A DNA stretch of 64,000 nucleotides from Mactromeris polynyma (lineage: Eukaryota; Mollusca; Bivalvia; Venerida; Mactridae), in contig JASFXZ010000038.1 of the NCBI GenBank assembly GCA_032209605.1, positions 2,046,001 through 2,110,000 on the forward strand. Reading direction: 5' to 3'. The position numbers and the translations under genes are program-made. Positions 36,001-41,290 of this stretch are shown piece after piece; positions within the stretch are counted from its first letter, which is position 1, and the number at the start of each line of letters is the position of its first letter. A model generated the notes under the pieces. It was given only the letters and a program-made list of their open reading frames with translations. It made no database searches and was not told the origin of the DNA.

Positions 36001-38148
36001 AAAACTGTTAGTAATGTTAGTGATGGAGCTGGGATCGATTCTGAGACCCCTGATTTACTAGTCCAGCGCGTTACCATTGGACCATGGATCCGCTACTTGT
36101 AATTGGTATAGTGGCTAAATGATCACTCGTAAAACGGTAGGATATAGGTGTCGTTTAATTGCCGTTACCTTTAAAGTATATCTGCGGATCCTTCGAGTTG
36201 TAATGTCCGAGATGCACACCAACAACAAAATATTCTCCAGTGTCCAACAAACCTCGGTCATATAAATGGTCCATTAAACCGACAAATTCGAAAAACTTTC
36301 CTAGTATCACATAAACTGAAAATAAAACATTGAAAATAGTCAGTTCACTCCGATTGTAAGCAATATGCAGACTGTATCAAAGACGCTAGCGGAAATAGAA
36401 AACCGTCACTTGGAACAAATCGCCGTCAATTTACATGATTAGAAAATCAGGATGCCGATATAATGGCTCTATGTGTAACTTCTTTGACCTCTTATTTATA
36501 TATCAGTACAGTGTATCCGTTTCTGAGCAGCTCTCTCTTGCGCAACAACCTCCCTTCCTCGACAGCATCAATTTTTTTCTTAAATTAAGAGTTTACAACC
36601 AGTTTAACCTCTATTGAACAACAAGGTGGTCATCGTTTCGAGTTGATCTTTAAGTGAGGTTTCACTAAATTCATACTTTAAGTAACGATCAATACTTACT
36701 TCTTGTATCGACGAATGTTTCCTGGACAATTCGGATAAAGGGGTTTACAGTATGACGATGTATATACGGCGCCTTATACAACTTGCTGAACGTCACTTCA
36801 ATACCATTGTCTTCCAGCAGCTGTGAACGATATTTGTAAACTTTGACCATGTGCATTTCTTCGTCTACCATGTGTTTTAAACTTTACACCAAATAATCGA
36901 TCACAAATTTGAGAGAGTAGTAAAGTATTGCAAGTTGGTTTTACTAGGAATTCACCGAATGTAAGAAATGATGAATGTTATATCAGAATTGGCAAGCAGG
37001 TGAATATGGCGATTTTGTCCACGAATAGGTGACAGTTCATGTGATAGGTCTAACATAGAATCAGTGTGAAATAGGCAGGTATAGCGATAACAGCAACAGC
37101 AAGAACCGTATTACCGTTTTTAAAGTATTTAACTGACAGTTCCAAGGCTGTAAATCACTGTGTGGTCATTATTTCTACTTATGTTTATAGATGTATGTTA
37201 AATATCCCTTTCCCAATGTGCAGTTCCTAGACTTGATAACAATTTCAAGTTCATTTCTCCCCCTTTTTGATTGGAGCTACTGACTTTCTTGGCATGTCCA
37301 GTTATGTATTCCATCCAATCCCCCTTGTTGTCCTCCTACAGTCGCCATGGTTGTTGTTTGATAGTAGGCCAGACTAGTCCTTACTCCCCCGTTCCCATAC
37401 ATAATTACCCTTGTACCTCCCGAGTTCCTTATAATTCGTAGACTGTTATTTCCCTGGGGTCTGTGTGGGGAGGCATTGTCTTGTTTATGTGGCTTTCCCG
37501 GTAACAACTTAATATCTCTTGCACAGAAATCGGCAGTGATACGGCTGTTAATACTTTACAGCTACTATCTCGTCAATATTGTCAACCTGTACAGTTTCTG
37601 TCATTTCGTGCAATAGTGAGAATGATTTCAGCGCTTTCTAAAACTGCCGATAGTTTTGGTAAATTCGTAAAGTAATAGTATGTTACGATTAACGTTCTTC
37701 AGTTCTGCCTTTAAATTGCTTCCGTTTCTATTTTTGAGTCTTTAATATGGATCTATTCCGTTCTACAAATCCATCGGTCTCAACAGTTTAAATGTATGTC
37801 ATCCATACTCTCAATTAGCATCGGGCGCTCATTCCGATACTTCATAATCTCACACAGTGTATGGACATTTACTCTTTCTATGAAATGAAGCTGAGGAAGC
37901 TTTTTCTAAAATGCAATTACGAAGACACTCTGTGTATGATAGAAGTATGATTGTAACTAACTTACATTAATAATGGTCTCAGCCGTATGTTGGAACTTCG
38001 ACAGCTCTGAGTACAGGAATGTTATTTTCTTCCAGTTAAATTTTTTCATAACAGAAACAACGCTTTTAGAGATCTGCGAATCTGGTGGCTTTGTCCTCGC
38101 AAACGTCGGGTACAGTTGATTGTCGCTAACCTCAACTTCTGAACAAAA
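2657..38148 (-). CDS. Receptor-type guanylate cyclase, 20 exons, 5' end missing
   Basis: This single-pass membrane receptor would convert GTP to cGMP when a ligand binds outside the cell. The twenty exons listed separately total 3171 nt and splice in one frame into 1056 residues plus a stop. Order in the partial protein: ligand-binding region (1-309), Cys-containing stalk (about 310-345), transmembrane helix (about 350-370), kinase-homology domain (about 400-695), coiled coil (about 695-740), cyclase catalytic domain (about 742-935) and a Ser- and acid-rich tail. Catalytic residues seen: metal-binding Asp 767 and 811 (44 apart, the usual family spacing), guanine-selecting Glu 807 and Cys 879, Asn 886 and Arg 890. 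By family knowledge this is a natriuretic-peptide-receptor-like cyclase; the juxtamembrane wording recalls invertebrate Gyc32E and gcy-28 types, but the subgroup is inference. The signal peptide and roughly the first 110-150 residues are absent. Confidence 0.95.
4084..4241. mobile_element. MITE-like element, family T (CAGTGAAACCTC ends)
   Basis: The left end catggaaacctcacatgaag and the right end ttattgaggtttcacagta form inverted ends. Similar ends occur at 5429-7072, 30905-31056 and 39105-39290. The CAGT...AACCTC wording recalls pogo/Tigger-like DNA transposon termini; that assignment is inference. Confidence 0.5.
4289..4380 (-). CDS. Exon 19 seen: end of cyclase domain
   Basis: The exon enters in phase 1 after cttgtag and leaves in phase 0 at gtgtgt. 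The peptide [20 protein letters not shown] is followed by KERGLVAMK, matching the 'IH-S---K--L--LGG' helix and 'ERG-V-MKGKG' turn of receptor cyclases, split here after MK. Confidence 0.93.
5040..5130 (-). mobile_element. tRNA-derived SINE-like element
   Basis: Read on the minus strand, an A-box-like tagctgagtggttagagc lies about 30 bp before a palindromic B box ggttcgaacc (5063-5072). It sits in an intron close to the donor of exon 18. No CCA end and poor acceptor pairing argue for a SINE rather than a functional tRNA. Confidence 0.5.
5163..5366 (-). CDS. Exon 18 seen: cyclase catalytic domain, specificity and transition-state residues
   Basis: The exon enters in phase 1 after atattcag and leaves in phase 1 at gtacgt. 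It includes [20 protein letters not shown] followed by [18 protein letters not shown]. Cys 879 is the guanine-specific residue (Asp in adenylyl cyclases); Asn 886 and Arg 890 are the ribose-orienting and transition-state residues. With Glu 807 this predicts a true guanylate cyclase. Confidence 0.97.
5429..6936. repeat. 56-bp minisatellite, about 27 copies
   Basis: The unit holds aaacatcacttaact, accacctcattaacac and gaccatgtaacagt in order, 56 bp apart from copy to copy, with single-base variants (g/t/c after acagt; gacc/gatc; aattagg/aataagg). It lies in the intron between exons 17 and 18. The monomer resembles the end of family T, and a family-T right end (ttattgaggtttcattgtc, near 7053-7072) follows the array. 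Confidence 0.95.
6937..7072. mobile_element. Right half of the family T element hosting the 56-bp array
   Basis: The stretch contains aataagaccaactgttttc and ends with ttattgaggtttcattgtc, the inverse of the repeat's gaaacatcac-type start. The array therefore occupies the left part of an otherwise single-copy element. Confidence 0.5.
7596..7734 (-). CDS. Exon 17 seen: cyclase catalytic domain, second metal site
   Basis: The exon enters in phase 0 after taatacag and leaves in phase 1 at gtaagt. It encodes [20 protein letters not shown], then [18 protein letters not shown]. The Glu of KVETIGDAY (807) selects guanine and the Asp (811) is the second Mg ligand. Confidence 0.96.
7855..7930. mobile_element. 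Fragment of MITE-like family D
   Basis: Sequence from actcataagagtaaattttg to cgttataatcccgggcccg matches the right end of the larger copy at 8118-8523. It lies in the intron upstream of exon 17. Confidence 0.5.
7943..8118 (+). mobile_element. tRNA-derived SINE-like element, family S
   Basis: The tRNA-like head has an A-box-like tagtggctgagggatagg and a B-box-like gagttcaaatc. The body includes gtactggtttgttacccagg, which recurs in related form near 14795, 31785 (inverted) and 39525 (inverted). It lies between two family D sequences. Confidence 0.55.
8118..8523. mobile_element. MITE-like foldback element, family D
   Basis: The left end ccccgggatttaacggatac is followed by ttacactcagcactc; the right end, read inverted, gives gcccggcattatagctgata and cttccactcagcactc. 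The two halves are inverted copies with a divergent middle. Related copies: 7855-7930, 13077-13455 and 22895-23228. No coding capacity. Confidence 0.65.
8567..8690 (-). CDS. Exon 16 seen: cyclase catalytic domain, first metal site
   Basis: The exon enters in phase 2 (completing the Lys of MLPK) after tcttacag and leaves in phase 0 at gtacgg. The peptide [20 protein letters not shown] leads into [15 protein letters not shown]. The Asp of FSDICGF (residue 767 of the partial protein) is the first Mg-binding Asp. The 40-bp array begins about 20 bp beyond the acceptor. Confidence 0.96.
8711..9985. repeat. 40-bp minisatellite, about 32 copies
   Basis: The unit is acatacatataggatatat followed by acgtgaccggcgccttattg and t, repeated at 40 bp with very few variants (cggtgcc for cggcgcc; one tgatcgg; one catgtagg). 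Divergent units (tgactggc) concentrate near 8920-9060. It lies in the intron between exons 15 and 16 and starts about 20 bp from the exon 16 acceptor. Confidence 0.97.
10470..10610 (-). CDS. Exon 15 seen: dimerisation coiled coil
   Basis: The exon enters in phase 2 after tgttttag and leaves in phase 2 at gtatga. It encodes [20 protein letters not shown], then [20 protein letters not shown] and QMLP. This is the conserved signalling helix that pairs two cyclase domains. A short foldback element lies about 20 bp upstream of the acceptor. Confidence 0.96.
10628..10714. mobile_element. Short MITE-like element, family C
   Basis: The left end is acagtgtaacctttccacag; the right half gttgttgagaggttgttgct is its partial inverse. 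It sits about 20 bp beyond the 3' splice site of exon 15. Confidence 0.5.
10715..12620. other. Intron sequence between exons 14 and 15
   Basis: Apart from a minus-strand open stretch near 11990-12180 that contains the exon-like peptide [21 protein letters not shown] see nothing recognisable. A TGACGTCA palindrome occurs at 11000-11007. Confidence 0.4.
12621..13076. repeat. 38-bp minisatellite, 12 copies, carrying TCAAGGTCA motifs
   Basis: Twelve 38-bp units start at 12621, 12659 and so on. Each reads aatgaccttgacccaggctt then ataccttcagatacttac. Read on the minus strand (the sense of the host gene), 11 units contain GGGTCAAGGTCA; unit 5 (12773) is mutated. The second half of the unit resembles the family D terminal repeat, and a family D element follows directly. 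Confidence 0.95.
13077..13455. mobile_element. MITE-like foldback element, family D
   Basis: It begins cctcaacactcaagtcac right after the 38-bp array and ends near gagtgtaatgatacattata followed by gttctaggtcctgg, an inverted match to the left end. The middle (gatatgggag, tcaaataagtgctgaatatt) resembles the copy at 8118-8523, with the two copies reading partly in opposite sense because the element is palindromic. Confidence 0.55.
14700..14850 (+). mobile_element. SINE-like element, family S (tail conserved)
   Basis: The tail gtgaatactggttagcaacc followed by aggaagaagccatcgagaat matches the tail of the other family S copies. The tRNA-like head is degenerate. It abuts exon 14 on the intron side. 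Confidence 0.4.
14892..15072 (-). CDS. Exon 14 seen: end of kinase-homology domain
   Basis: The exon enters in phase 1 after tgtttcag and leaves in phase 2 at gtgagt. The peptide [20 protein letters not shown] continues to [20 protein letters not shown] and ends RLKPMQKGM, matching the 'CW-E-P-RPDF' end of the kinase-like lobe and the start of the linker. Confidence 0.95.
15732..15884 (-). CDS. Exon 13 seen: kinase-homology domain, C lobe
   Basis: The exon enters in phase 1 (completing an Asn codon) after tattttag and leaves in phase 1 before gtaacc. It encodes [20 protein letters not shown], then [12 protein letters not shown] and [11 protein letters not shown]. 'LLWxAPELL' and 'GDVYSF-II-E' are the usual C-lobe motifs. 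Confidence 0.95.
16440..16960 (-). pseudogene. 3' end of a decayed non-LTR (LINE) retrotransposon
   Basis: On the minus strand an open stretch ending at TAA (16680-16682) encodes [20 protein letters not shown], then [20 protein letters not shown] and SDLRSKY. The 'LA-ERGRY---R--RIC--C---IE-E-HFL--C--Y--LR' pattern is the typical C-terminus of LINE reverse-transcriptase polyproteins. An in-frame TGA lies upstream, so it is inactive. The 3' tail (attgcattcaaaacatatta near 16458) is repeated at 17620-17700. Confidence 0.75.
17264..17429 (-). CDS. Exon 12 seen: kinase-homology domain, pseudocatalytic loop
   Basis: The exon enters in phase 0 after attttcag and leaves in phase 1 at gtaaga. The peptide [20 protein letters not shown] continues [16 protein letters not shown]. 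The catalytic loop reads HGKLKSSN instead of the active-kinase HRDLKxxN, so the catalytic Asp is missing, while DFG is kept. An acidic run (GEDDEDEGD) follows DFG and looks specific to this protein. Confidence 0.95.
17620..17700 (-). mobile_element. Second copy of the LINE 3' tail
   Basis: The stretch tagtttattgcattcaaaac and the following atattaacatgttttatagc are identical to the tail at about 16454-16495. No coding part is attached. It lies in the intron upstream of exon 12. Adjacent sequence to about 17840 may be a separate repeat. Confidence 0.55.
18426..18602 (-). CDS. Exon 11 seen: kinase-homology domain
   Basis: Fifty-nine codons, phase 0 to 0; acceptor gttttag, donor gtaatc. It encodes [20 protein letters not shown], then [16 protein letters not shown] and [10 protein letters not shown]. 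The '[15 protein letters not shown]' and 'YCxKGSLQDxL' motifs are diagnostic of the receptor guanylate cyclase kinase-homology domain. Confidence 0.96.
19728..19901 (-). CDS. Exon 10 seen: kinase-homology domain, N lobe
   Basis: Fifty-eight codons, phase 0 to 0; acceptor ttttgtag, donor gtaagt. It contains [20 protein letters not shown], then [16 protein letters not shown] and a charged helix ending KKELKV. The position of the ATP-binding 'VAIK' lysine reads VAVR, with the lysine one residue later, consistent with a regulatory rather than catalytic kinase fold. Confidence 0.95.
20107..20463. mobile_element. MITE-like foldback element, family C
   Basis: The left end cagtgcaacctatcaagagc and the right end tgttcctcttgagaggcttc (inverse gaagcctctcaagaggaaca) form terminal inverted repeats. 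About 355 bp, non-coding, in the intron between exons 9 and 10. Confidence 0.5.
21699..21962. repeat. 51-bp minisatellite, about 5 copies
   Basis: The unit runs cagtaattagaatgtctcca, cagtggggcacatgcagacc, aaggaaggggg; the copies are nearly identical. As 51 is a multiple of three, long open frames appear on both strands; these are by-products of the period, not genes. It lies in the intron between exons 9 and 10. Confidence 0.95.
22895..23228. mobile_element. MITE-like element, family D
   Basis: The right end (ctcagtgctgagtggagagt, then gggtataagtaccgggccc) matches the family D right end. The left boundary is uncertain. Its right edge is within about 10 bp of the exon 9 donor. Confidence 0.5.
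23240..23357 (-). CDS. Exon 9 seen: juxtamembrane cytoplasmic region
   Basis: The exon enters in phase 2 after atcattacag and leaves in phase 0 at gtgagt. The peptide begins [20 protein letters not shown], with the 'W-K-I-x-x-x-D' motif that opens the cytoplasmic part of these receptors. A MITE-like element ends only a few bases beyond its donor site. Confidence 0.93.
23955..24033 (-). CDS. Exon 8 seen: transmembrane helix
   Basis: The exon enters in phase 1 (completing a Thr codon) after catatag and leaves in phase 2 at gtacgt. It encodes [20 protein letters not shown] and ends GYLVYR: one hydrophobic helix of about 22 residues with a basic stop-transfer residue on its cytoplasmic side, placed as expected between stalk and kinase-homology domain. 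Confidence 0.93.
24335..24480. mobile_element. Diverged fragment related to the CRE-containing foldback (family E)
   Basis: The stretch contains gcgctggcaaatattctt and tctgtaagtgacgtcacc, resembling gtgctggcaaatagttac and the inverse of tgacgtcacttacaga in the full copy at 41576-41822. Confidence 0.4.
24483..24743. repeat. Pair of 45-bp direct repeats flanking a tRNA-like sequence
   Basis: The sequence starting gcgccattgaccgatttttc and ending acatgactttatt occurs at 24483-24527 and again at 24699-24743, apparently without mismatch. The second copy overlaps the 3' end of the tRNA-like element. Confidence 0.85.
24632..24704 (+). mobile_element. tRNA-like sequence (anticodon GGC if folded), probably SINE head or tRNA pseudogene
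   Basis: A cloverleaf can be drawn: A box tggtttagtggttagcat; anticodon arm ACGGA/TCCGT with loop CCGGCAA; T arm CTGGG TTCGTAT CCCGG; acceptor 3' strand TTGCGCC. The 5' acceptor strand pairs only if one T in ggtcgcag is ignored, and position 33 is C instead of T. Anticodon GGC would read alanine codon GCC. I favour a pseudogene or SINE head. Confidence 0.5.
25797..25868. mobile_element. Short MITE-like element, family C
   Basis: The stretch agtgaacctctctagagcaa continues caacctcacaacaacag and ends gagttgcactgta, the inverse of the family C start. Confidence 0.45.
25925..26100 (+). mobile_element. tRNA-derived SINE-like element
   Basis: A-box-like ggggctagggatagtgcg and B-box-like gggttcaaatctaac are spaced as in a tRNA. 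The body continues to ttcacaattcatg. It lies in the intron between exons 7 and 8. Confidence 0.5.
26905..27010 (-). CDS. Exon 7 seen: juxtamembrane stalk with Cys motif
   Basis: The exon enters in phase 0 after tttgtcag and leaves in phase 1 at gtgagt. The peptide [20 protein letters not shown] is followed by [11 protein letters not shown]. The 'W-P-x-G-x-PP-x-x-x-PPCGF-G-x-x-C' motif just outside the membrane is a hallmark of receptor guanylate cyclases; its two cysteines belong to the conserved stalk. Confidence 0.95.
27804..27958 (-). CDS. Exon 6 seen: end of ligand-binding domain
   Basis: The exon enters in phase 1 after ctgttccag and leaves in phase 0 before gtattt, a weak donor. It encodes [20 protein letters not shown], then [11 protein letters not shown] and NENKTALP, with two sequons (Asn-Tyr-Ser and Asn-Lys-Thr). 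The weak donor is accepted because it gives exact phase continuity with exon 7. The same reading frame stays open upstream through the 66-bp array in the preceding intron (see findings). Confidence 0.88.
28020..28548. repeat. 66-bp minisatellite, about 8 copies
   Basis: The unit runs gttgcgtcacgatatatcgg, tatattgcaatatgcagcca, aactgtattgaaccgcgata, aaacag. The period is a multiple of three, so all three long open frames here are array artefacts unless exonised. It lies about 60 bp beyond the acceptor of exon 6, in the intron between exons 5 and 6. Confidence 0.95.
29565..29640 (+). mobile_element. tRNA-like SINE head
   Basis: The A-box-like gagtgatttaggggtaaatc and B-box-like cgttcgattgagcc are tRNA-spaced. 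A short (gata)n tract follows at about 29667-29685. Confidence 0.4.
29760..30097. mobile_element. MITE-like foldback element, family R
   Basis: The left end is ggtaccgatttcacgaata and the right end ttcgtgagatcgggacc, giving inverted ends around a 338-bp non-coding body. The interior (tgatattagaaatgtatagt, tttatcgaaagcccattttg) matches a second copy at 31467-31690. Confidence 0.6.
30905..31056. mobile_element. MITE-like element, family T
   Basis: The left end acagcactacctcacttaaa and the right end ttattagtgaggtctcaatg are inverted. The interior includes gaccatctcgttaatgagac, the single-copy equivalent of the 56-bp array unit. Confidence 0.6.
31467..31690. mobile_element. MITE-like element, family R, truncated
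   Basis: It begins ggccccgatttcatggaata and contains tgatattagaaatttatagt and ttcgacaatgtttctccttt, matching the copy at 29760-30097. The right terminus is not seen. Confidence 0.55.
31740..31900 (-). mobile_element. tRNA-derived SINE-like element, family S
   Basis: On the minus strand the head carries gaggggtagagcgctggact and B-box-like gagttcgagtccaacg. The tail (gagaattggttaggaaccca) matches the family S tail. Confidence 0.55.
31950..32085 (-). CDS. Exon 5 seen: ligand-binding domain
   Basis: The exon enters in phase 0 after aatttcag and leaves in phase 1 at gtaagt. The peptide [20 protein letters not shown] contains the 'YLYDAV-LYA-A' helix found in nearly all receptor guanylate cyclases. 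A second sequon (Asn-Gly-Thr) follows before [10 protein letters not shown]. Confidence 0.94.
33348..33532 (-). CDS. Exon 4 seen: ligand-binding domain
   Basis: The exon enters in phase 1 after ctaccag and leaves in phase 0 at gtaagt. It encodes [20 protein letters not shown], then [14 protein letters not shown] and [17 protein letters not shown]. There is an N-glycosylation sequon (Asn-Val-Thr). It joins exon 3 without a frame break. Confidence 0.92.
33683..33864. mobile_element. Foldback sequence
   Basis: The arm caaaacgcacaataa (33688-33702) recurs inverted at 33845-33859. Between them motifs such as gcataataacg, cgtaataacgc and cattataatg recur in both senses. Non-coding. Confidence 0.5.
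36000..36090 (-). mobile_element. tRNA-like SINE head
   Basis: On the minus strand ggatccatggtccaatggta is followed by acgcgctggactagtaaatc and a B-box-like cagaatcgatcccagctcc. The layout resembles a tRNA but the B box departs from GGTTCGANTCC. Confidence 0.45.
36169..36315 (-). CDS. Exon 3 seen: ligand-binding domain
   Basis: The exon enters in phase 1 (completing an Ile codon) after ttttcag and leaves in phase 1 before gtaacg. The peptide reads [20 protein letters not shown], then [18 protein letters not shown] and ends IYFKG. The 'YVxLG' strand and the following helix and 'Y-F-V-V-G' strand are typical of receptor guanylate cyclases. Confidence 0.92.
36505..36667. mobile_element. Probable composite of family C and T ends
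   Basis: It contains gcagctctctcttgcgcaac and aacctccc (family C-like) and ends ctttaagtgaggtttcact (family T-like). Located in the intron between exons 2 and 3. Confidence 0.35.
36700..36820 (-). CDS. Exon 2 seen: ligand-binding domain
   Basis: The exon enters in phase 0 after ttcacag and leaves in phase 1 at gtaagt. It encodes [20 protein letters not shown] and continues to VQETFVDTR, the part of the ANF-receptor domain just before the 'R-x-Y-V-x-L-G' strand that the next exon supplies. An open frame continues upstream of the acceptor, but the phase from exon 1 and family alignment both favour this start. Confidence 0.9.
37240..37515 (-). mobile_element. Dispersed repeat, family P
   Basis: The stretch with attccatccaatccccctt, gccagactagtccttactcc, ttcccatacataattaccct and tgtggctttcccggtaacaa matches copies at 47465-47705 and 54985-55190 in the same sense and 59885-60100 inverted. 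No coding capacity seen. Confidence 0.6.
37966..38148 (-). CDS. Exon 1 seen: ligand-binding domain
   Basis: Sixty-one codons, phase 0 at both ends. The acceptor is ttatcttacag and the donor is gtaagt. The peptide contains [20 protein letters not shown] followed by [12 protein letters not shown], which matches the conserved core of the ANF-receptor fold (the 'S-D-x-x-x-YPTF-R-x-x-PP' stretch, then 'FNW' before a beta strand). The family has about 110-150 residues plus a signal peptide before this point, so this is not the first exon of the gene. Confidence 0.93.
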
Positions 38149-39100
38149 CTGTAAGATAAATAAATAAATGTTCTCTTTATAAAGCTAAGCAGTACATCCA
38201 ATAACATGGTGCTATGTACAATAATGACAAATTATAAGTGTCCTTGACCTTCCATTTCAACTACTTAAAGTATCAAGTGTATCGTATGTTGTCGTTCAAG
38301 GTATTAAACAAGATACTTTTAATAAACACGACTTATCATTACCACTTTTTTTTTGAAAAATGGGTTGTAGAAATAACTTCCCGCCAGACAGATACCAATA
38401 AGGACTACAATTATCCATAGCACTCGTTCTAATATTATATAGAGTAAATACAAATATGCTTCAAAAATTGAGAGGAAAACAATGTATTCTATCCTGGAAG
38501 TTGTCCGCATTTGTATTATTTCCGTGTAACTGTCCGAAAACTGTCACTTCGCTAAATTATAATACTGAATCTACTCTGTAACTTTACTTGACAGTTACGA
38601 TGTAAATTAGTTAAATGAGACATCTATCTGAAAGGCTTTCTCTATCCAGACTAGTAATCCGTCTTGTTGGATCTTTATCCGATATCTGAATCATAATTAA
38701 CCATTTCCAGACTTTTCTTCCATCTGAAGGAATTCGGAATGGTTAATTATCAAACGTGTTTTCATGAAGTGGCATATCACGTGTCCCTGAAGATGGTAAT
38801 GATCTACCCTCAAGCAACCATGACTTAAATTTCTTCCTTTGTGTAAATTGTATTAATCTCATATTGTCAAACATTGAACTCACTGCTGACTTCATGACAA
38901 GTTTTATCAAATTATGCATTACAAAAATGAGACGCAATGTGCTTAGGCAAAATATATGACGGGTTTCATCCACAACAAATCAGACAAAAAAACAGCAAAG
39001 ACAGACGAAACAGTATCTGCAATTTATTGCAATGTCAGCATAGAGCTTGAATCCGGTTTTGGAGACTGCTCGCCCATGATTTGGTCGTAGGTGGCATCTA
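38149..39100. other. Upstream of the first recognised exon: no exon called
   Basis: A minus-strand open stretch at 38319-38510 includes a hydrophobic segment RVLWIIVVLIGICLAGSYFY. I cannot tie it to the cyclase or to a known family (see findings). Nothing else recognised. Confidence 0.3.
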
Positions 39101-39104
39101 CACA

Positions 39105-39290
39105 CAGTAAAATATCACTTTAGACCACCTCAATAATAAGACCATCTCAAAATAGAACACAATTTTCAAGTAAAATTTCACTTTATTGCTCTTAAGTCAA
39201 CCTCAATATTAAGACCACCCTAATAAGAATACCAGTTTTCAAGTGTCCCAATGGAGGTCGCATTATTGAGGTTGTACTGTATATTAACTA
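39105..39290. mobile_element. MITE-like element, family T
   Basis: It contains tagaccacctcaataataag and ends gcattattgaggttgtactg; the ends are inverted. A full unamplified copy of the family whose end forms the 56-bp array. Confidence 0.6.
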
Positions 39291-39489
39291 ATATAAAATT
39301 ATGCGGCGCTATGTCATGAAGATTTAATGAAAGCATTTAATGTTAAATGGAGATGTGTGGTGGGGAACACAACATGAAAACTTCGAATGTTACACGACAA
39401 GTTTTCCGTCATTAACGCAAACATTGGGTAAGCTGATGGTAAATAGGTTGAACATATTTTTTTATTATTTCACGTTGGTTATAAACGAG

Positions 39490-39665
39490 TTCTACAACTT
39501 ATCTACTAATCACTCAAGACGGCAGCTTCCTGGGTTACTAACCAGCACTGGTGTCAAACGCAGGGATGGTGAAGTTCGTGATCAAATGTGGGTTTCGAAC
39601 TGAGGACAAGTGGTTCGGGACTCAAACTCTCTATTTTGTACACCACGACGCCTCCCTCCGAACAG
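39490..39665 (-). mobile_element. tRNA-derived SINE-like element, family S
   Basis: On the minus strand the head has aggcgtcgtggtgtac and B-box-like cagttcgaaaccc. The tail includes agtgctggttagtaacccag, as in the copy at 7943-8118. Confidence 0.55.
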
Positions 39666-40190
39666 ATCTGTTAATATATACACATCAAATAATGCAAGAT
39701 GCTGCAGAAATGACAAACATCTTCATTTATGAAAACGTGAAAGTAAAACAAATTAAGGAACTTAACGAGGGAGAAAAATACTTCAAATCAAATTTATTAA
39801 ATAACTAACCGACCCAATCAACACAGAAAATGTCAACTCTTTAAGTTAATAAACGGTTCATTTGTCAAACTCGACAAGAGCCAGACTGAAAATCAATTTA
39901 AATGAATGAAATACTCAATTGTTCCATTGTTAGATGGGCCTGTTGATATCTCGGAAGAATTGATTACAATCTCTTAAGTAATCCCATCGCTTGTTTTAAA
40001 GTCAAGCGGAAACAATAAGGGACCTTGCCGAAATAGGAAACTAATTCTGATTGTAAAGTGTACATCATTGAAACGACGATTGATCTAATAATGAACGATT
40101 AAATCGAGCAGGAAATACCGTATGCAACGCCACCAGTTAAATACATAATTACCTAGAAATGTGTGTGTTTATCACGTTAAAGAAAATAGA

Positions 40191-40431
40191 CAACTACTTA
40201 ATTAACAAGAAAATTCTGTGGTTAACTAGATAAGTATCGTGATAAATTTCCATACCAGAAGAATATCTTAACACGACAAATTGACTGATAGTGTCCACCA
40301 CTGCCACCACTTATACCCACTTGGGCTCTCTAAGACAATTTGTTTTGTTAAGATATTTATCGGTATAAAAATTATCACGAAATTTGTCTAGTTAACCACA
40401 TGAAATTCTAGTTAATCATGTAGTTAATTGG
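40191..40431. mobile_element. MITE with about 90-bp inverted arms
   Basis: The left arm (with attctgtggttaactagata and agaatatcttaacacgacaa) is matched inverted by the right arm (ttgttttgttaagatattta, then gtctagttaaccacatgaaa). The arms enclose a roughly 50-bp loop containing ccaccactgccaccactt. Non-coding. Confidence 0.8.
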
Positions 40432-41204
40432 TGGCAGAAATATGCCACCATAGTATAGCTTGTAGGAGAGACAGTTCTTTTTTTTCAAAAACAATATTAA
40501 CAAACACGGTATCTCGGCCAGACTAATCAAAACCAGAAGCGGTATATAAAACAACAACAGGAAATAGATGTTGTGAATATGATACCAATCAGATATTGAA
40601 GTAAATATGTTGTTAGGAATTACCGACCCGTTTTCTAAATACAATAGCTAGAACTTTACTCCGATTGTCAGACTGCTGAGATGTTTGTGTCTTGTGGCAT
40701 ATTGTATCGGACTTTTTTTGTTTAATTCATTATTAAGGTATATATTCGATATTTTAAATGGCTTATATTCAAATTCGAAAATACAAAGGAGACAAAACGC
40801 AAGTCCTGATCATATGTACACTTATCCACCACATTAACGTCATTTAACTACAAAGAAATTGTTCGAAATTACTCTAACGAAAACATGGAGTATAGCGTAG
40901 TAAGTGTTTACAAACAGAGAACGTTCGGAGACCACATGAACAACTCAGTTGTTTTGTTAATTATTAACTCTAGAAATAGATGAACGTTACATAATAATTT
41001 TAAGTGATATTAATTTCACATATTTGTGCCTGTTCAATGATAAAAAACATCGGTTTTTGTTCTATAATATTATATATCATGTCTTTATATAACAAAGATA
41101 TATTCGTCAACTAATCTGTCTTGAATTACAGGGAAAGAATGTAATCGATTTATACAAGAAGACAATTAAGCAGCGAATTACGTAATACAGTAAATAATGA
41201 CACC

Positions 41205-41290
41205 GAACAGGAAATGCCGCACCCAAAGTGCATCGTTACTCCAAAAGCTCGAGGAAACATCTGAATAATTCCAAACGAAGACACAAAAAA
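41205..41290 (+). mobile_element. Dispersed repeat, family Q
   Basis: The stretch accgaacaggaaatgccgca followed by cccaaagtgcatcgttactc matches copies near 51430-51640, 52205-52300 (inverted), 58330-58450, 61515-61645 (inverted) and 62268-62350. A shorter fragment, gagcaggaaataccgtatgc, lies near 40097. Confidence 0.5.
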
